A DNA stretch of 64,000 nucleotides, taken from contig JAJVHX010000025.1 of the NCBI GenBank assembly GCA_022072405.1, positions 1 to 64,000 of the forward strand. The letters run 5' to 3'. Below are positions 29,028 through 37,691 of the stretch, piece after piece; position 1 is the first letter of the stretch; each line of letters begins with the position of its first letter. This DNA is from Phycisphaerae bacterium. GTDB taxonomy: Bacteria; Planctomycetota; Phycisphaerae; UBA1845; CAIVHJ01. The position numbers and the translations under genes were made by a program. The notes below the pieces were generated by a model. That model worked only from the letters and a program-made list of their open reading frames with translations. It did no database searches and had not been told where the DNA came from.

Positions 29028-30632
29028 TCAGCAGTTTACTTCCGGCTTACAGGAGGCCGCCGCCGGCTGGACATGGCGATTAATCCACTGACGCTGGATA
29101 ATTTTGAACAGGCTGGGCAAGCGATTCAGGCCCATCTGCTGATGTTCCTGCCACCAGTTCCACCAGCATAACACGCGCTTCATCCACAGGTCGGAACGCC
29201 GTCCCAGGTGAAACGCCACCACAGGCCACCAGCCCAGCCGAGTGCCAAACGCCGCCAGCAATTTTTCATAACGAACTATGGTCGCCTTATCCATCCGGTC
29301 ATGTTCAATTATCGGCTGATTCAGCCAGGGGAGTTCATCATTCCGCGGGTCATGCAACCCGCGTCGCACACATTCTTCATACAAGACCGTGCCCCGCACC
29401 GGACGAAACACCGAAATCACCGCCGCATCCAGCCCGGTTCGGCGGAAAAACCGCCAGGTGCTCAGCAGCGAAGCTTCATCCTGCCCTGGCACTCCGACCA
29501 TCGTAAATGCGCGTACGGCGATCCCGTACTTGCGCGGTAATTTGAAACTGCGTTCGATCACTGCTGCTTTGGTCTTGCGATTGAGCACCGTCCGCCGCAA
29601 CTGCTCATCGCCGCTTTCCAAACCGATCGATAATCCCATGCAACCGGCTTCGGCCATTAACCTGGTTTTTTCCTCAGTAATGTTTTCCGGCCGCTCCATT
29701 ATGGAAAATGGCACGCGAATGCGTTCAGCATAATGTCGTGAAAATTCCGCCAGGCGCGGCACTGCGGTCATGAATACTTCATCCATGAAATGTACACGCT
29801 CCAGTCGGCCATAAAGCGATCGAAAGGCTTCCAGCTCTTCAACGATCCGAGCAGCCGATTTTTCTCGTCGCCACTTGCCCAGTCCCTTGTAGCTATCCAT
29901 CTTGGAACTGTTGCTGCAATAGGTGCAACGATAGGGACAACCCCGGCTGCCTTCGATCAATGCGGTAAAAGCTTTCTCGGCATTTACCTGCGGACTGATG
30001 CTCCAGCGGTTTACCGGAACCTGATAGTGCATTTCATTAAAGAGCTGCCAATCGGGAAAGGGCAACACGTCGAGATCTTCAATCAAGGGGCGCTTGGGCT
30101 GACGGTGTATAGTCCCGTCCGATGAACGCCACCAAGTGTTGGGAATATTCACCGGCGCGCGACCAGCGAATATGGCTCGCACGACGTCGAGCAACGCGCC
30201 CTCCCCTTCGCCGATCACCAGCAGGTCAGCCCCTTCCATGGTTTGTTCGGGTTGTTCGGAAGCCTGCGGCCCGCCGATAATGTGCGGTATACCCATTTGC
30301 CGCACCTGCGCGATCATCTGCCGAACATCAGCCCATTCATGACTCATCGCGGTAAAACCGACCAGGTCCGGTTGAGCCTTGGTGATGTGCGTTTGCAGAA
30401 CCTGCCGGCGAAACATCGGTGGCACCACCGTGAGATCGCACAATTCAGTAGTGACGCCGATTTTTTTCAGGCAGGCCGACAACACCGCTAAACCGAGGTG
30501 TGGCCGGAGAAAACGCAGATTACAATAGACCAGCAGCACATGACATCGATTGCCCGAAGGTAAGGGCGTAAAATCAAGGATCGGCCACGGCTGAGCAGCA
30601 GAACTAAGCGCTATGGGTAACGAAGCAGCCAT
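29028..30632 (-). CDS. B12-binding-domain radical SAM enzyme 2
   Basis: A 534-residue radical SAM protein. The N-terminal ~160 residues are a cobalamin-binding-like domain with GGPQASEQPE and VIGEGEGALLD. The radical SAM core has the cluster motif CPYRCTYC (Cys232, Cys236, Cys239) and GLSIGLESGDE downstream. The C-terminal ~150 residues are helical and lack a Cys-rich SPASM domain. It is clearly a paralogue of the next upstream gene, aligning along its length including PFPDW and GVPGQDE. Such enzymes often methylate unactivated carbons or rearrange substrates. A peptide substrate is inferred from context. Confidence 0.82.
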   Translation of the reverse strand: MAASLPIALSSAAQPWPILDFTPLPSGNRCHVLLVYCNLRFLRPHLGLAVLSACLKKIGVTTELCDLTVVPPMFRRQVLQTHITKAQPDLVGFTAMSHEWADVRQMIAQVRQMGIPHIIGGPQASEQPEQTMEGADLLVIGEGEGALLDVVRAIFAGRAPVNIPNTWWRSSDGTIHRQPKRPLIEDLDVLPFPDWQLFNEMHYQVPVNRWSISPQVNAEKAFTALIEGSRGCPYRCTYCSNSSKMDSYKGLGKWRREKSAARIVEELEAFRSLYGRLERVHFMDEVFMTAVPRLAEFSRHYAERIRVPFSIMERPENITEEKTRLMAEAGCMGLSIGLESGDEQLRRTVLNRKTKAAVIERSFKLPRKYGIAVRAFTMVGVPGQDEASLLSTWRFFRRTGLDAAVISVFRPVRGTVLYEECVRRGLHDPRNDELPWLNQPIIEHDRMDKATIVRYEKLLAAFGTRLGWWPVVAFHLGRRSDLWMKRVLCWWNWWQEHQQMGLNRLPSLFKIIQRQWINRHVQPAAASCKPEVNC

Positions 30633-30653
30633 CGGGCTTTCCTTATTTTTAGA

Positions 30654-32276
30654 TCAACAAACCAGTTCAACCATCGGCGGCAGCGGGTCATTCCGTTCGC
30701 CGCGATGCTGCCATTCATAACGCAAAATATCCAGCAGGTTACGCAGCCCGCGGCGCCCGGTCTGGTGATTGGTCCGCCAGCGGCGCTGCGAACGCAACAG
30801 CACCCGACACGCCCAGTTGTATTTTCGGCCAATATGGAAGGCCAACCCTGGCCAAATTCCGCGTTGGGTTGCATATTCGCTCAGCATGAGCTGGTAGCGA
30901 AGAATGGTATGATTGTCCAGGCAATCGTGACGGATGATCGGTATCGCCTGCCAGATGGTGGTATCGTTTTGGGGATCGTGCAGGCCCCGCTGGACACATT
31001 CGTCATACAGCGGTGTGCCGCGCATCGGCCGGAATACCGTGAACTGGGCGGCGTCCGGCTGCACCTTGCGGAAAAAACGCCACGTCTTCAGCATCGATTC
31101 TTCGTCCTGTCCGGGCAGCCCGACCATGGTGAAGGCATAGGTCTTGATCCCATACTTGCGTGGAACGGTAAAGGCCCGTTCCAGCACCTCGGTCCGCGTC
31201 TTGCGATTGAGCAGCGCTTCACGAATTTTCGGATCACCGCTTTCCAGGCCGATGCAGATCATCATCAGCCCCGCGTTAGCCAGCTGCTGCATGCTGTCAT
31301 CGGTTACGTTTTCCGGCCGCTCGAGGATGGTAAAGGGCGCACCGATTGATTGACGATATCTCTCGGCGAATTCGTGCGTACGCTCCCGCCGAGTGATAAA
31401 CACCTCATCCACCCACTGGACCCGCTGAATTTTTCCATAGACAGCTTCAAACGACTGCAGTTCTTCGATGATCCGCCGTGGTGATTTTTCCCGCCGCCAG
31501 CGTCCCTTGCCGCGATGCTCAGCCATGTGACCGGTGTTGGTACAGTAGGTGCATTGGAATGGACAACCCCGACTGCCTTCGATCGTCACGCGCAAACCGA
31601 TGGGCACCGGACCCTGCTGTGCGAGTGGACCCCAGTTCAACTGCGGATAATATTGAAAATCGCCAAATAACTTCCAGTCCGGAAAGGGCAGCTCATCCAG
31701 TTCTTCAATCAGGTGGCGTTTGTCAGTACGAATGATCGAACCCCGCTCATCCCGCACCCAGGTATTGGCGATACCCGCCAACTTCTGCCTTCGGGACAGT
31801 GCGCGGATAATATCAAGCAGCGCCCCCTCGCCTTCGCCGGTCACCAGCAGATCAGTCTCCTGCATTGCCCCATCCGGATGATCAGTGGCATGAGGTCCGC
31901 CGACCACATAGCTAAAACCACGCTCACGACAGGCCCGCAACAGTGGAACCACAACAGGCCATTGCATACTGGTCGCGGTAAACGCTACCAGATGAGGCTG
32001 TACCCGCTGCATCTGGGCCTGAAACACCGACATCCACATGCCTGGAAATACGGTGGTCAGATCACACAAGGATGGCTCGGCGCCGATTTGTCGCACACAG
32101 GAGGAGAGAACCGCCAACCCCAGATGGGGCATACGGATCGCCTCCAGCGGATAGTTGGCCAGCCGCATATTGGGATAAACAAAAAGAATACGAAAAGGTC
32201 TGGATTCTGGAGACAAGGGTTCAAAGCTAAGGGGTGAGGCGTTGGGAGCTGTGGGGAGCGACATCACCAATTTCAT
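30654..32276 (-). CDS. B12-binding-domain radical SAM enzyme 1
   Basis: A 540-residue paralogue of the neighbouring radical SAM enzyme, probably from tandem duplication. The cobalamin-like domain carries VVGGPHATDHPDG (about 125) and VTGEGEGALLD (about 145). The cluster motif is CPFQCTYC (Cys238, Cys242, Cys245), followed by CIGLESGDPKIRE and GLPGQDEESML. No SPASM domain is visible. The start is ATG 32276, with ATG 32264 as an alternative. It lies 51 bases after the precursor candidate and 21 bases before the second enzyme, consistent with one operon. Confidence 0.82.
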   Translation of the reverse strand: MKLVMSLPTAPNASPLSFEPLSPESRPFRILFVYPNMRLANYPLEAIRMPHLGLAVLSSCVRQIGAEPSLCDLTTVFPGMWMSVFQAQMQRVQPHLVAFTATSMQWPVVVPLLRACRERGFSYVVGGPHATDHPDGAMQETDLLVTGEGEGALLDIIRALSRRQKLAGIANTWVRDERGSIIRTDKRHLIEELDELPFPDWKLFGDFQYYPQLNWGPLAQQGPVPIGLRVTIEGSRGCPFQCTYCTNTGHMAEHRGKGRWRREKSPRRIIEELQSFEAVYGKIQRVQWVDEVFITRRERTHEFAERYRQSIGAPFTILERPENVTDDSMQQLANAGLMMICIGLESGDPKIREALLNRKTRTEVLERAFTVPRKYGIKTYAFTMVGLPGQDEESMLKTWRFFRKVQPDAAQFTVFRPMRGTPLYDECVQRGLHDPQNDTTIWQAIPIIRHDCLDNHTILRYQLMLSEYATQRGIWPGLAFHIGRKYNWACRVLLRSQRRWRTNHQTGRRGLRNLLDILRYEWQHRGERNDPLPPMVELVC

Positions 32277-32327
32277 GCAGCGTCCGATTTTAACCTATTG
32301 CAGTTGCCTCATCGCTACCGTCGTAAC

Positions 32328-32564
32328 TCAGGAAGCGGGCGGTAATACGCCGGCTGGTCCGCCCCCGCCCGTACCGGCGCTATAGGGGCTGCCATCGTCA
32401 CTCCCCGCCAACGCTTCACGGGCTGATATACTCCAGATCACGGGTGCAACATAAGCAGCTTTCTTCGCTCCAGACACCAGAAAACGGCGTCGTGTCGACG
32501 AAGGGTTCTCGCCCGGAGTTGGTCCACCCGGTGAGTCCGGTGAAACTGATTGATCGCTGCTCAT
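32328..32564 (-). CDS. Putative RiPP precursor peptide with Tat-like leader
   Basis: A 78-residue small protein at the head of the cluster. It has a polar, Pro/Ser-rich start, then STRRRFLVSGAKKAAYVAP, which resembles a twin-arginine leader, and SISAREALA just before a Gly/Ser/Pro tail that runs from about residue 54 to a C-terminal Ser. Small proteins of this shape accompany PqqD/HprK/nucleotidyltransferase gene sets, by my recollection. ATG 32564 is chosen because upstream residues do not look like part of such a protein. It contains no Cys. Being a precursor is inferred from size, position and terminal Ser. Confidence 0.6.
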   Translation of the reverse strand: MSSDQSVSPDSPGGPTPGENPSSTRRRFLVSGAKKAAYVAPVIWSISAREALAGSDDGSPYSAGTGGGGPAGVLPPAS

Positions 32565-32922
32565 AATATTCACTCGCTCAACACGTGAGCCTGTCCGGGT
32601 ACAAACCAACCTGCCAGCCGATGGCCTACTCCGGCCGATCTCGTTTGCACAACTATACACTGTAATGTACAACGTCGAGCAATTCCAGCCCAAACTTTAC
32701 CGGACGAAACTGACCTCCAGACCCCATCGATGTCATCGGACAATTGTTGTTGTTCTAATGGCTATTGCCGTGATTATCGGTCAACACTCCATTTGTTTCG
32801 GGTATTCCCGGATCATTCAGAAAACGTACGAGCCACTCAGCCTGACTGGCAAACTTATTGTATGTATTTATAGGGAATCGATTGGGTAGCAATTGTATAC
32901 GAATTACGGGGATCAGGGTCTG
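32565..32922. other. Divergent promoter region
   Basis: About 360 bases between the putative peptide cluster (minus) and the large lipoprotein (plus). On the minus strand TATAGT near 32660 is a fair -10 element, but no good -35 sits at 16-18 bases. A frame at 32665-32889 exists but has no family signature and I do not call it. Confidence 0.35.
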
Positions 32923-35211
32923 ATGTCGGAGAGATGGTGGAGCTTAATACTCTTCATGACGCTCATCCTCTGGTCGGGATGCGGCTCTGAACCTCTGTCC
33001 AATGATAACCATCCGAACAATTCCAATGTTTCTCCAAATGACAATCTGGACCTCAATAATAACATCAATGACAACACGGATTCGTTGAACGGCAACGATA
33101 ATAGCGATTTACCACCGGACAATGATAACCAGGACATGCCGGACAACGACAATGACGCCTCCTCAAATGATAATAACAGCAATGATAATGAACAGCCGCC
33201 GGACGGTACTGAATTGGCAGTGTGGCTGGGAAATGATCGCTCCGTTACGGCTGAACAGGCGGTAAGCATCAGCGCTACACTCTTTAATACTCCCGAAAAT
33301 TCACAGCACTATTACCTCTGGACGATCACCGAAATCGAAACCGGTGATACCACTCAGCCTCAGTCAGCCAATGATTACTTTGAAAATCTGGATACGATCC
33401 AGTTTGTTCTCGCACAGCTGTTCGAGGGCAATCTGGCAGGTCGTAATTTTCAGGTCAGCGTGGACGTAATGATCATGTCCTCCAGCAACACCCGCCATGC
33501 CTTTGATTCGATGAAGCTGAAGGTGCTCGCTCCTGGACAGGGTGGCAACAGCAATGACAATGGGGGATCCTCCGGAGGTGGGGGCGGTAGCGGCGGCAAT
33601 GATAACGAAAATTCCAATGAGAATACCAACGACAATGTCGATGATGGTTCGCTGCAGGTAGCTCAGAGCGAAGAGGTGCGTTTATGCCTCTACCAGGTGC
33701 CCTACACCATTATGCCGCAGGTCAGCGGGGGTACGCCCTCATATAATTATGAATGGACGCCAACCACCTATTTGAGTGACGGCCACGGGTTCCTGGGCGG
33801 AGCGGTCGGCTTTACCACCTCGGAGGTCGATTTTGTTCCGCCGACTACGGGGAATTATCAGATTGCCTTGCGCGTAGAGGATACGCTAGGTGCGGTTGTT
33901 GATAAGAATATCACCCTGCATGTCTTTAACTACAATCCGCTCATCGCCAGTGCCGGTGCCGATCAGGTCACGCAAGCCAGTGTACCCATCACCATCAACG
34001 GCGTGGTCTCCGGCGGTTCGTGTAATGATGGCAACCCGACCACTCCCGACTGCACATATAATTGGTCCCCGGGAGCCGGTTCCAGCCTGTCCTTTAATCC
34101 CCCCGTGGTTCAGGCAGGAGAAACCAACTATACGCTGACCGTTACTGATAATGTAACCGGATTTACTTCGTCAGATACCGTACGGGTTGTGGTCCTGCCG
34201 ATGGACAGCGGATCGTGCACCGGTGCAGAGTGGAATACCGGTATTACTTCCGGTTTTCAGGTCGCCTATGATCCTAACTATGGGGCCCTCGGTCAGGCCA
34301 TTATTCTCTCCGGAAAAAATCTCTACTTCTTTGATCTCGCCGCCGGGGTGATGCGCAACGGGTCGCCCTTGGTCCTACCAGCCAATGGTCGCAGCCTGGT
34401 GGTCGATACCCACCCCAGCCGAAGACGAGCCTTTGTCTCCACGCAGATAGTCAATCAATACACGCGTTCCGTGCAGGTGGTGAACCTCAGCACCGATCCG
34501 CCATCCCTGGCTTCCAACATTGCTCTTACTGATTTCATCTCGGAAGCGCGGGGCATGAGTGTGATCAAAAATACCGGTAAAGTGATCATCACGGTGAGTG
34601 GTTTCAGTGATGGGGTGATGCTCGTGGATCCTGACAATCCAGGCACGGTTCTGGCTTTACAGAACATGCACCACACGAATTCCTTCGTACAGCCCATTGA
34701 TGTCGCCTACTTGCCGAACTATGACATCGCCGTGGTGGCGAACGCCAGCGGTTCCATGATTACTCTGGTGCCGATCAGTAGCATTACTTTCACGCCCGAC
34801 GATAATACTGGTGGCGGGCAGGCAGCTCTGCCCACGATCAGCATCGGCAATCCGGCACGGGCCATCGCCGCTCATCTGCTGACTTCAGAAGTAGTCGTGG
34901 GTTGGCATGGCAGTACGACCAGTTATCTACAGGTCGTGTCGATCACCAGTGCCACAACCGGCCAGGCCGGCAGCTATTTCCCGCTGGGCGGATTTATCAA
35001 CGACCTGGGCTTGGATGTAAACTCATTTAATGATACCGCCTATGCGGCGCTCGGTACGAGCGGTGTAGCTCTGATCGACCTTGCTTATGACACGCTTTAT
35101 GACTATGTCGATAGTTCGAATAATTCCGTGTCCGATGTGATTGCTGAGGCAGAACACAACAAGCTGCTTTTAGTGGGCGATGGTGCTTTTCTGACCGAAG
35201 AATGCCCCTGA
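32923..35211 (+). CDS. Asn/Asp-rich lipoprotein with PKD-like and propeller-like domains
   Basis: A 762-residue exported protein. The start ATG 32923 gives a signal peptide ending LWSGCG, a lipobox. Residues of about 20-95 form a linker made almost only of Asn, Asp, Ser and Pro. Two to three Ig/PKD-like domains follow, separated by a second Gly/Asn-rich linker (about 205-235), with a CNDGNPTTPDC disulphide candidate. The C-terminal ~330 residues show repeated strands (NLYFFDLAAG, ALIDLAYD) like a YncE-type beta-propeller. Probably a surface or secreted protein. No catalytic motif is seen. Confidence 0.72.
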   Translation: MSERWWSLILFMTLILWSGCGSEPLSNDNHPNNSNVSPNDNLDLNNNINDNTDSLNGNDNSDLPPDNDNQDMPDNDNDASSNDNNSNDNEQPPDGTELAVWLGNDRSVTAEQAVSISATLFNTPENSQHYYLWTITEIETGDTTQPQSANDYFENLDTIQFVLAQLFEGNLAGRNFQVSVDVMIMSSSNTRHAFDSMKLKVLAPGQGGNSNDNGGSSGGGGGSGGNDNENSNENTNDNVDDGSLQVAQSEEVRLCLYQVPYTIMPQVSGGTPSYNYEWTPTTYLSDGHGFLGGAVGFTTSEVDFVPPTTGNYQIALRVEDTLGAVVDKNITLHVFNYNPLIASAGADQVTQASVPITINGVVSGGSCNDGNPTTPDCTYNWSPGAGSSLSFNPPVVQAGETNYTLTVTDNVTGFTSSDTVRVVVLPMDSGSCTGAEWNTGITSGFQVAYDPNYGALGQAIILSGKNLYFFDLAAGVMRNGSPLVLPANGRSLVVDTHPSRRRAFVSTQIVNQYTRSVQVVNLSTDPPSLASNIALTDFISEARGMSVIKNTGKVIITVSGFSDGVMLVDPDNPGTVLALQNMHHTNSFVQPIDVAYLPNYDIAVVANASGSMITLVPISSITFTPDDNTGGGQAALPTISIGNPARAIAAHLLTSEVVVGWHGSTTSYLQVVSITSATTGQAGSYFPLGGFINDLGLDVNSFNDTAYAALGTSGVALIDLAYDTLYDYVDSSNNSVSDVIAEAEHNKLLLVGDGAFLTEECP

Positions 35212-35261
35212 TCAACATAACACGGCATTTCATTACCCGCCCATCATCCTATTCGGACAAT

Positions 35262-36419
35262 TTACTGAACATTAAAAGGCAGAAAGTATTTCTGAAATTC
35301 ATGTTCGCAGTAACGGTCGGTCATACCGGCAAGATAGTCTGCAATCACAAGATGCGGCCCCTGTGAACTGATCCGTTCGCGGAAACGCTCCGGCATCAGG
35401 GTTGGTTCCTGCAGATAAATTTCAAACAGACTGCTGATTACCCGCTGTCCAGCCTGATCGATCCGTCGCACGCGCGGATGGCTGTATACCTTATGAGCCA
35501 ACAGCTCTTCCCAGACGGATATCTGCTGTTGCCATTCAGAGGAAAAAGTAACGAGGGGTGCGGTTCCCTGGCGCAGTTTGCCGGCGGACCATTCTTTCAT
35601 CTGTTCCAGACGCTGACGTGAAGCCTGCGCTGCATCCGCCAGCAACAGGTTCTGCAACCGTTCCAGAACAGGCCGGCGGATGGCAAATATGGTTGCCTCC
35701 GGATAGCGCTGCCGCACCTGATCCGCCGCCACTTGCCATAATTGCAAGGTCTGCAGATCCGTCTCCTGGATGAAAGCTGCGGCCAGTGCATCTTCCAGAT
35801 CATGCAAATCGTAAGCCACCCGATCCGCAAGGGCGACCACCTGGCCTTCGATCGACGGCAGCGGGCCCAGCTCGCACCAGGCGGCTAGTTCCGGATCTTC
35901 GATACGGCCGTTCATCGGCTGATCAAAACGCGTGCGGTGTTTGAGCAGCGCTTCCCGTACTTCCCGGGTCAGATTCAATCCACGAAAACGCGGAACCGGA
36001 TGTTCAAGATATTCCACCACTCGCAGCGCATGGCGGTTATGTTCAAATCCGCCATGATCCTGAAGTTGATGATGCAGGGCCGCTTCGCCCGCATGACCAA
36101 ACGGCGGGTGTCCCAGATCATGCGCCAGTGCAATCGCCTCAGCCAACTCCTCATTGACCTGCAATAACCGGGCGAGTTGTCGGGCGATCGCCACCACTTC
36201 CAGGGTATGAGTCAGCCGGGTGCGAAAATGATCACCGTGCTGCGTGGCGAAGACCTGGGTCTTGTATTGCAGTCGTCGAAAAGCCGCCGAACGGATAATC
36301 CGTTCGCGATCAAATCGAAACGGCCCATCCATTACCGGATCGTCTTCCACGTGTCGCCGATGGCCGGCAGCTTCATCCGCCACTGCCCAGGGAGCTAACG
36401 CCCGGCAAGATTCATTCAT
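35262..36419 (-). CDS. dgt: dGTPase-like HD-domain triphosphohydrolase
   Basis: A 385-residue HD-domain protein of the deoxyguanosinetriphosphate triphosphohydrolase family, which cleaves dNTPs to the nucleoside and triphosphate and helps balance dNTP pools. Metal ligands are visible: His71 in TRLTHTLEV, His100-Asp101 in ALAHDLGHPPFGH, and Asp211-like VALADRVAYDLHD. SAAFRRLQYKTQVF near residue 44 is diagnostic of the family. It overlaps the upstream HIT gene by 4 bases (ATGA), so the two nucleotide-metabolism genes are coupled. Confidence 0.9.
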   Translation of the reverse strand: MNESCRALAPWAVADEAAGHRRHVEDDPVMDGPFRFDRERIIRSAAFRRLQYKTQVFATQHGDHFRTRLTHTLEVVAIARQLARLLQVNEELAEAIALAHDLGHPPFGHAGEAALHHQLQDHGGFEHNRHALRVVEYLEHPVPRFRGLNLTREVREALLKHRTRFDQPMNGRIEDPELAAWCELGPLPSIEGQVVALADRVAYDLHDLEDALAAAFIQETDLQTLQLWQVAADQVRQRYPEATIFAIRRPVLERLQNLLLADAAQASRQRLEQMKEWSAGKLRQGTAPLVTFSSEWQQQISVWEELLAHKVYSHPRVRRIDQAGQRVISSLFEIYLQEPTLMPERFRERISSQGPHLVIADYLAGMTDRYCEHEFQKYFLPFNVQ

Positions 36420-36937
36420 GAATTCGATCCTGATCGAGACCAGGCCGCACTCATCTGCTGATGTAATTCTCGCAGCTCATTCGAAATGACCCGAACCCCC
36501 CCCACGTTACTCATGAAATTGGTATCGCCCGACCAGCGGGGCACAAGATGATAATGGATATGATCCGGCAGCCCAGCCCCCGCCACCCGCCCGATATTCA
36601 TCCCAATATTATATCCTTCCGGATGCAATAACCGATCGAGTACCATCTGAGTCTGAGTGATCAAACAGGAAAGCTCGATATGCTCCTCGTTACTGAGTTG
36701 AGTCAATTGAGGAACGTGGCGCGATGGAGCCACCAGTACATGGCCACCGGTATAGGGAAACAGGTTTAACACCACCAGGGATTGAGTACTGCGATAAACC
36801 ACGTAGTGTTCAGCGTCCAGCTCTGGTGTCGCCCAGTATTGGCATAAAAAACACGATGGAGAATTATCCTGTGGCTGGAGGCTCTTGATATAGCTCATCC
36901 GCCAGGGGGCCCATAAATTGATGTTGTTTTCCGCCAT
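36416..36937 (-). CDS. HIT-family nucleotide hydrolase/transferase
   Basis: A 173-residue HIT protein. The active-site triad motif HIHYHLVPRW (His126, His128, His130) and GGHVLVAPSRHV are typical of the branch that includes mycobacterial Ap4A phosphorylase. The CFLC pair near residues 29-32 may bind zinc. Members act on dinucleoside polyphosphates or AMP-linked substrates. The stop overlaps the dgt start. Upstream it is divergent from a small lipoprotein gene. Confidence 0.87.
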   Translation of the reverse strand: MAENNINLWAPWRMSYIKSLQPQDNSPSCFLCQYWATPELDAEHYVVYRSTQSLVVLNLFPYTGGHVLVAPSRHVPQLTQLSNEEHIELSCLITQTQMVLDRLLHPEGYNIGMNIGRVAGAGLPDHIHYHLVPRWSGDTNFMSNVGGVRVISNELRELHQQMSAAWSRSGSNS

Positions 36938-36989
36938 AGCGGTTAGTCTACACGCAGCAGGCAGGGTGGCTCAAGCTGACGCGGATGGA

Positions 36990-37017
36990 TTGAATCGCCG
37001 GTATGATCTGATAGACT
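36990..37017 (+). promoter_or_regulatory. Candidate promoter of the lipoprotein-PLP operon
   Basis: TTGAAT (36990-36995) and TAGACT (37012-37017) are 16 bases apart, about 45 bases before the next start codon. Each element matches the sigma-70 consensus only in part. Confidence 0.3.
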
Positions 37018-37059
37018 CATAGGTCAGCGCGATTAATAACAAGGATAAGGGAAGTCACC

Positions 37060-37686
37060 ATGCTACCGCGAGTCATGATCGGCATCATAGTGTGCGGGTG
37101 TGCGGCACAGATTGCCTGCAATGCCGACAAACGCCAGGATTCCGGAAAAGAACTGCTGGCTGCGCTCGACACCGCCGCCCAGCCTGGAAACATCGCCGCC
37201 GGCGGCCAACCATCCATTGCACAAGCAGCCTGGGACTATTTACACTCACTGCACAACCTCTACCAGAATGTTCCCGGTACAACTGCCTACCTGGAAGAAT
37301 TTAAGAACCATTGCCGCCATTTCCATATCACCCGCCTGCGGGAACGTCTTGGCAGTAAAAGTACGAATCAGATAGCGGTTAACAAAGCCATTCTGGAGTT
37401 GATTGTCGGCTGGTCATCAATGCTGCGCTATTATGATCCATTTATAGATACCTCTATAGACGCCTTCACGGCCCGCACCCGGATCACCGACTCTCGCTGG
37501 ACCCCAGCGGCCAAACTGCTCGAATATCGATTGCCGTCCGAAAGCAAAGGCGGACCAGTCGGGTTGACCATCGGCGTCAATATCCGTCTGATTCTGGCGC
37601 CCGATGCCGCCGGTAGCTGGCGGATCTGTCATATAGCCTTCGGAAACTCTCCCGATTGGCCGACCACCCAACCGGCCCAAGGATAA
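37060..37686 (+). CDS. Small lipoprotein, unknown function
   Basis: A 208-residue protein with a signal peptide and lipobox-like AQIAC (Cys about residue 20). The mature part is mixed helical with no recognised family. It has a moderately conserved-looking core (LIVGWSSMLRYYDPFIDTS) and ends in WRICHIAFGN. AAGGG lies just before the ATG. The next gene starts 5 bases after its stop, so co-transcription with the PLP enzyme is likely. Confidence 0.62.
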   Translation: MLPRVMIGIIVCGCAAQIACNADKRQDSGKELLAALDTAAQPGNIAAGGQPSIAQAAWDYLHSLHNLYQNVPGTTAYLEEFKNHCRHFHITRLRERLGSKSTNQIAVNKAILELIVGWSSMLRYYDPFIDTSIDAFTARTRITDSRWTPAAKLLEYRLPSESKGGPVGLTIGVNIRLILAPDAAGSWRICHIAFGNSPDWPTTQPAQG

Positions 37687-37691
37687 TAATT

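Noticed and set aside
32665..32889. 74-codon frame before the Asn/Asp-rich lipoprotein
   Set aside because: A hydrophobic stretch exists but there is no ribosome binding site and it fills a divergent promoter region.
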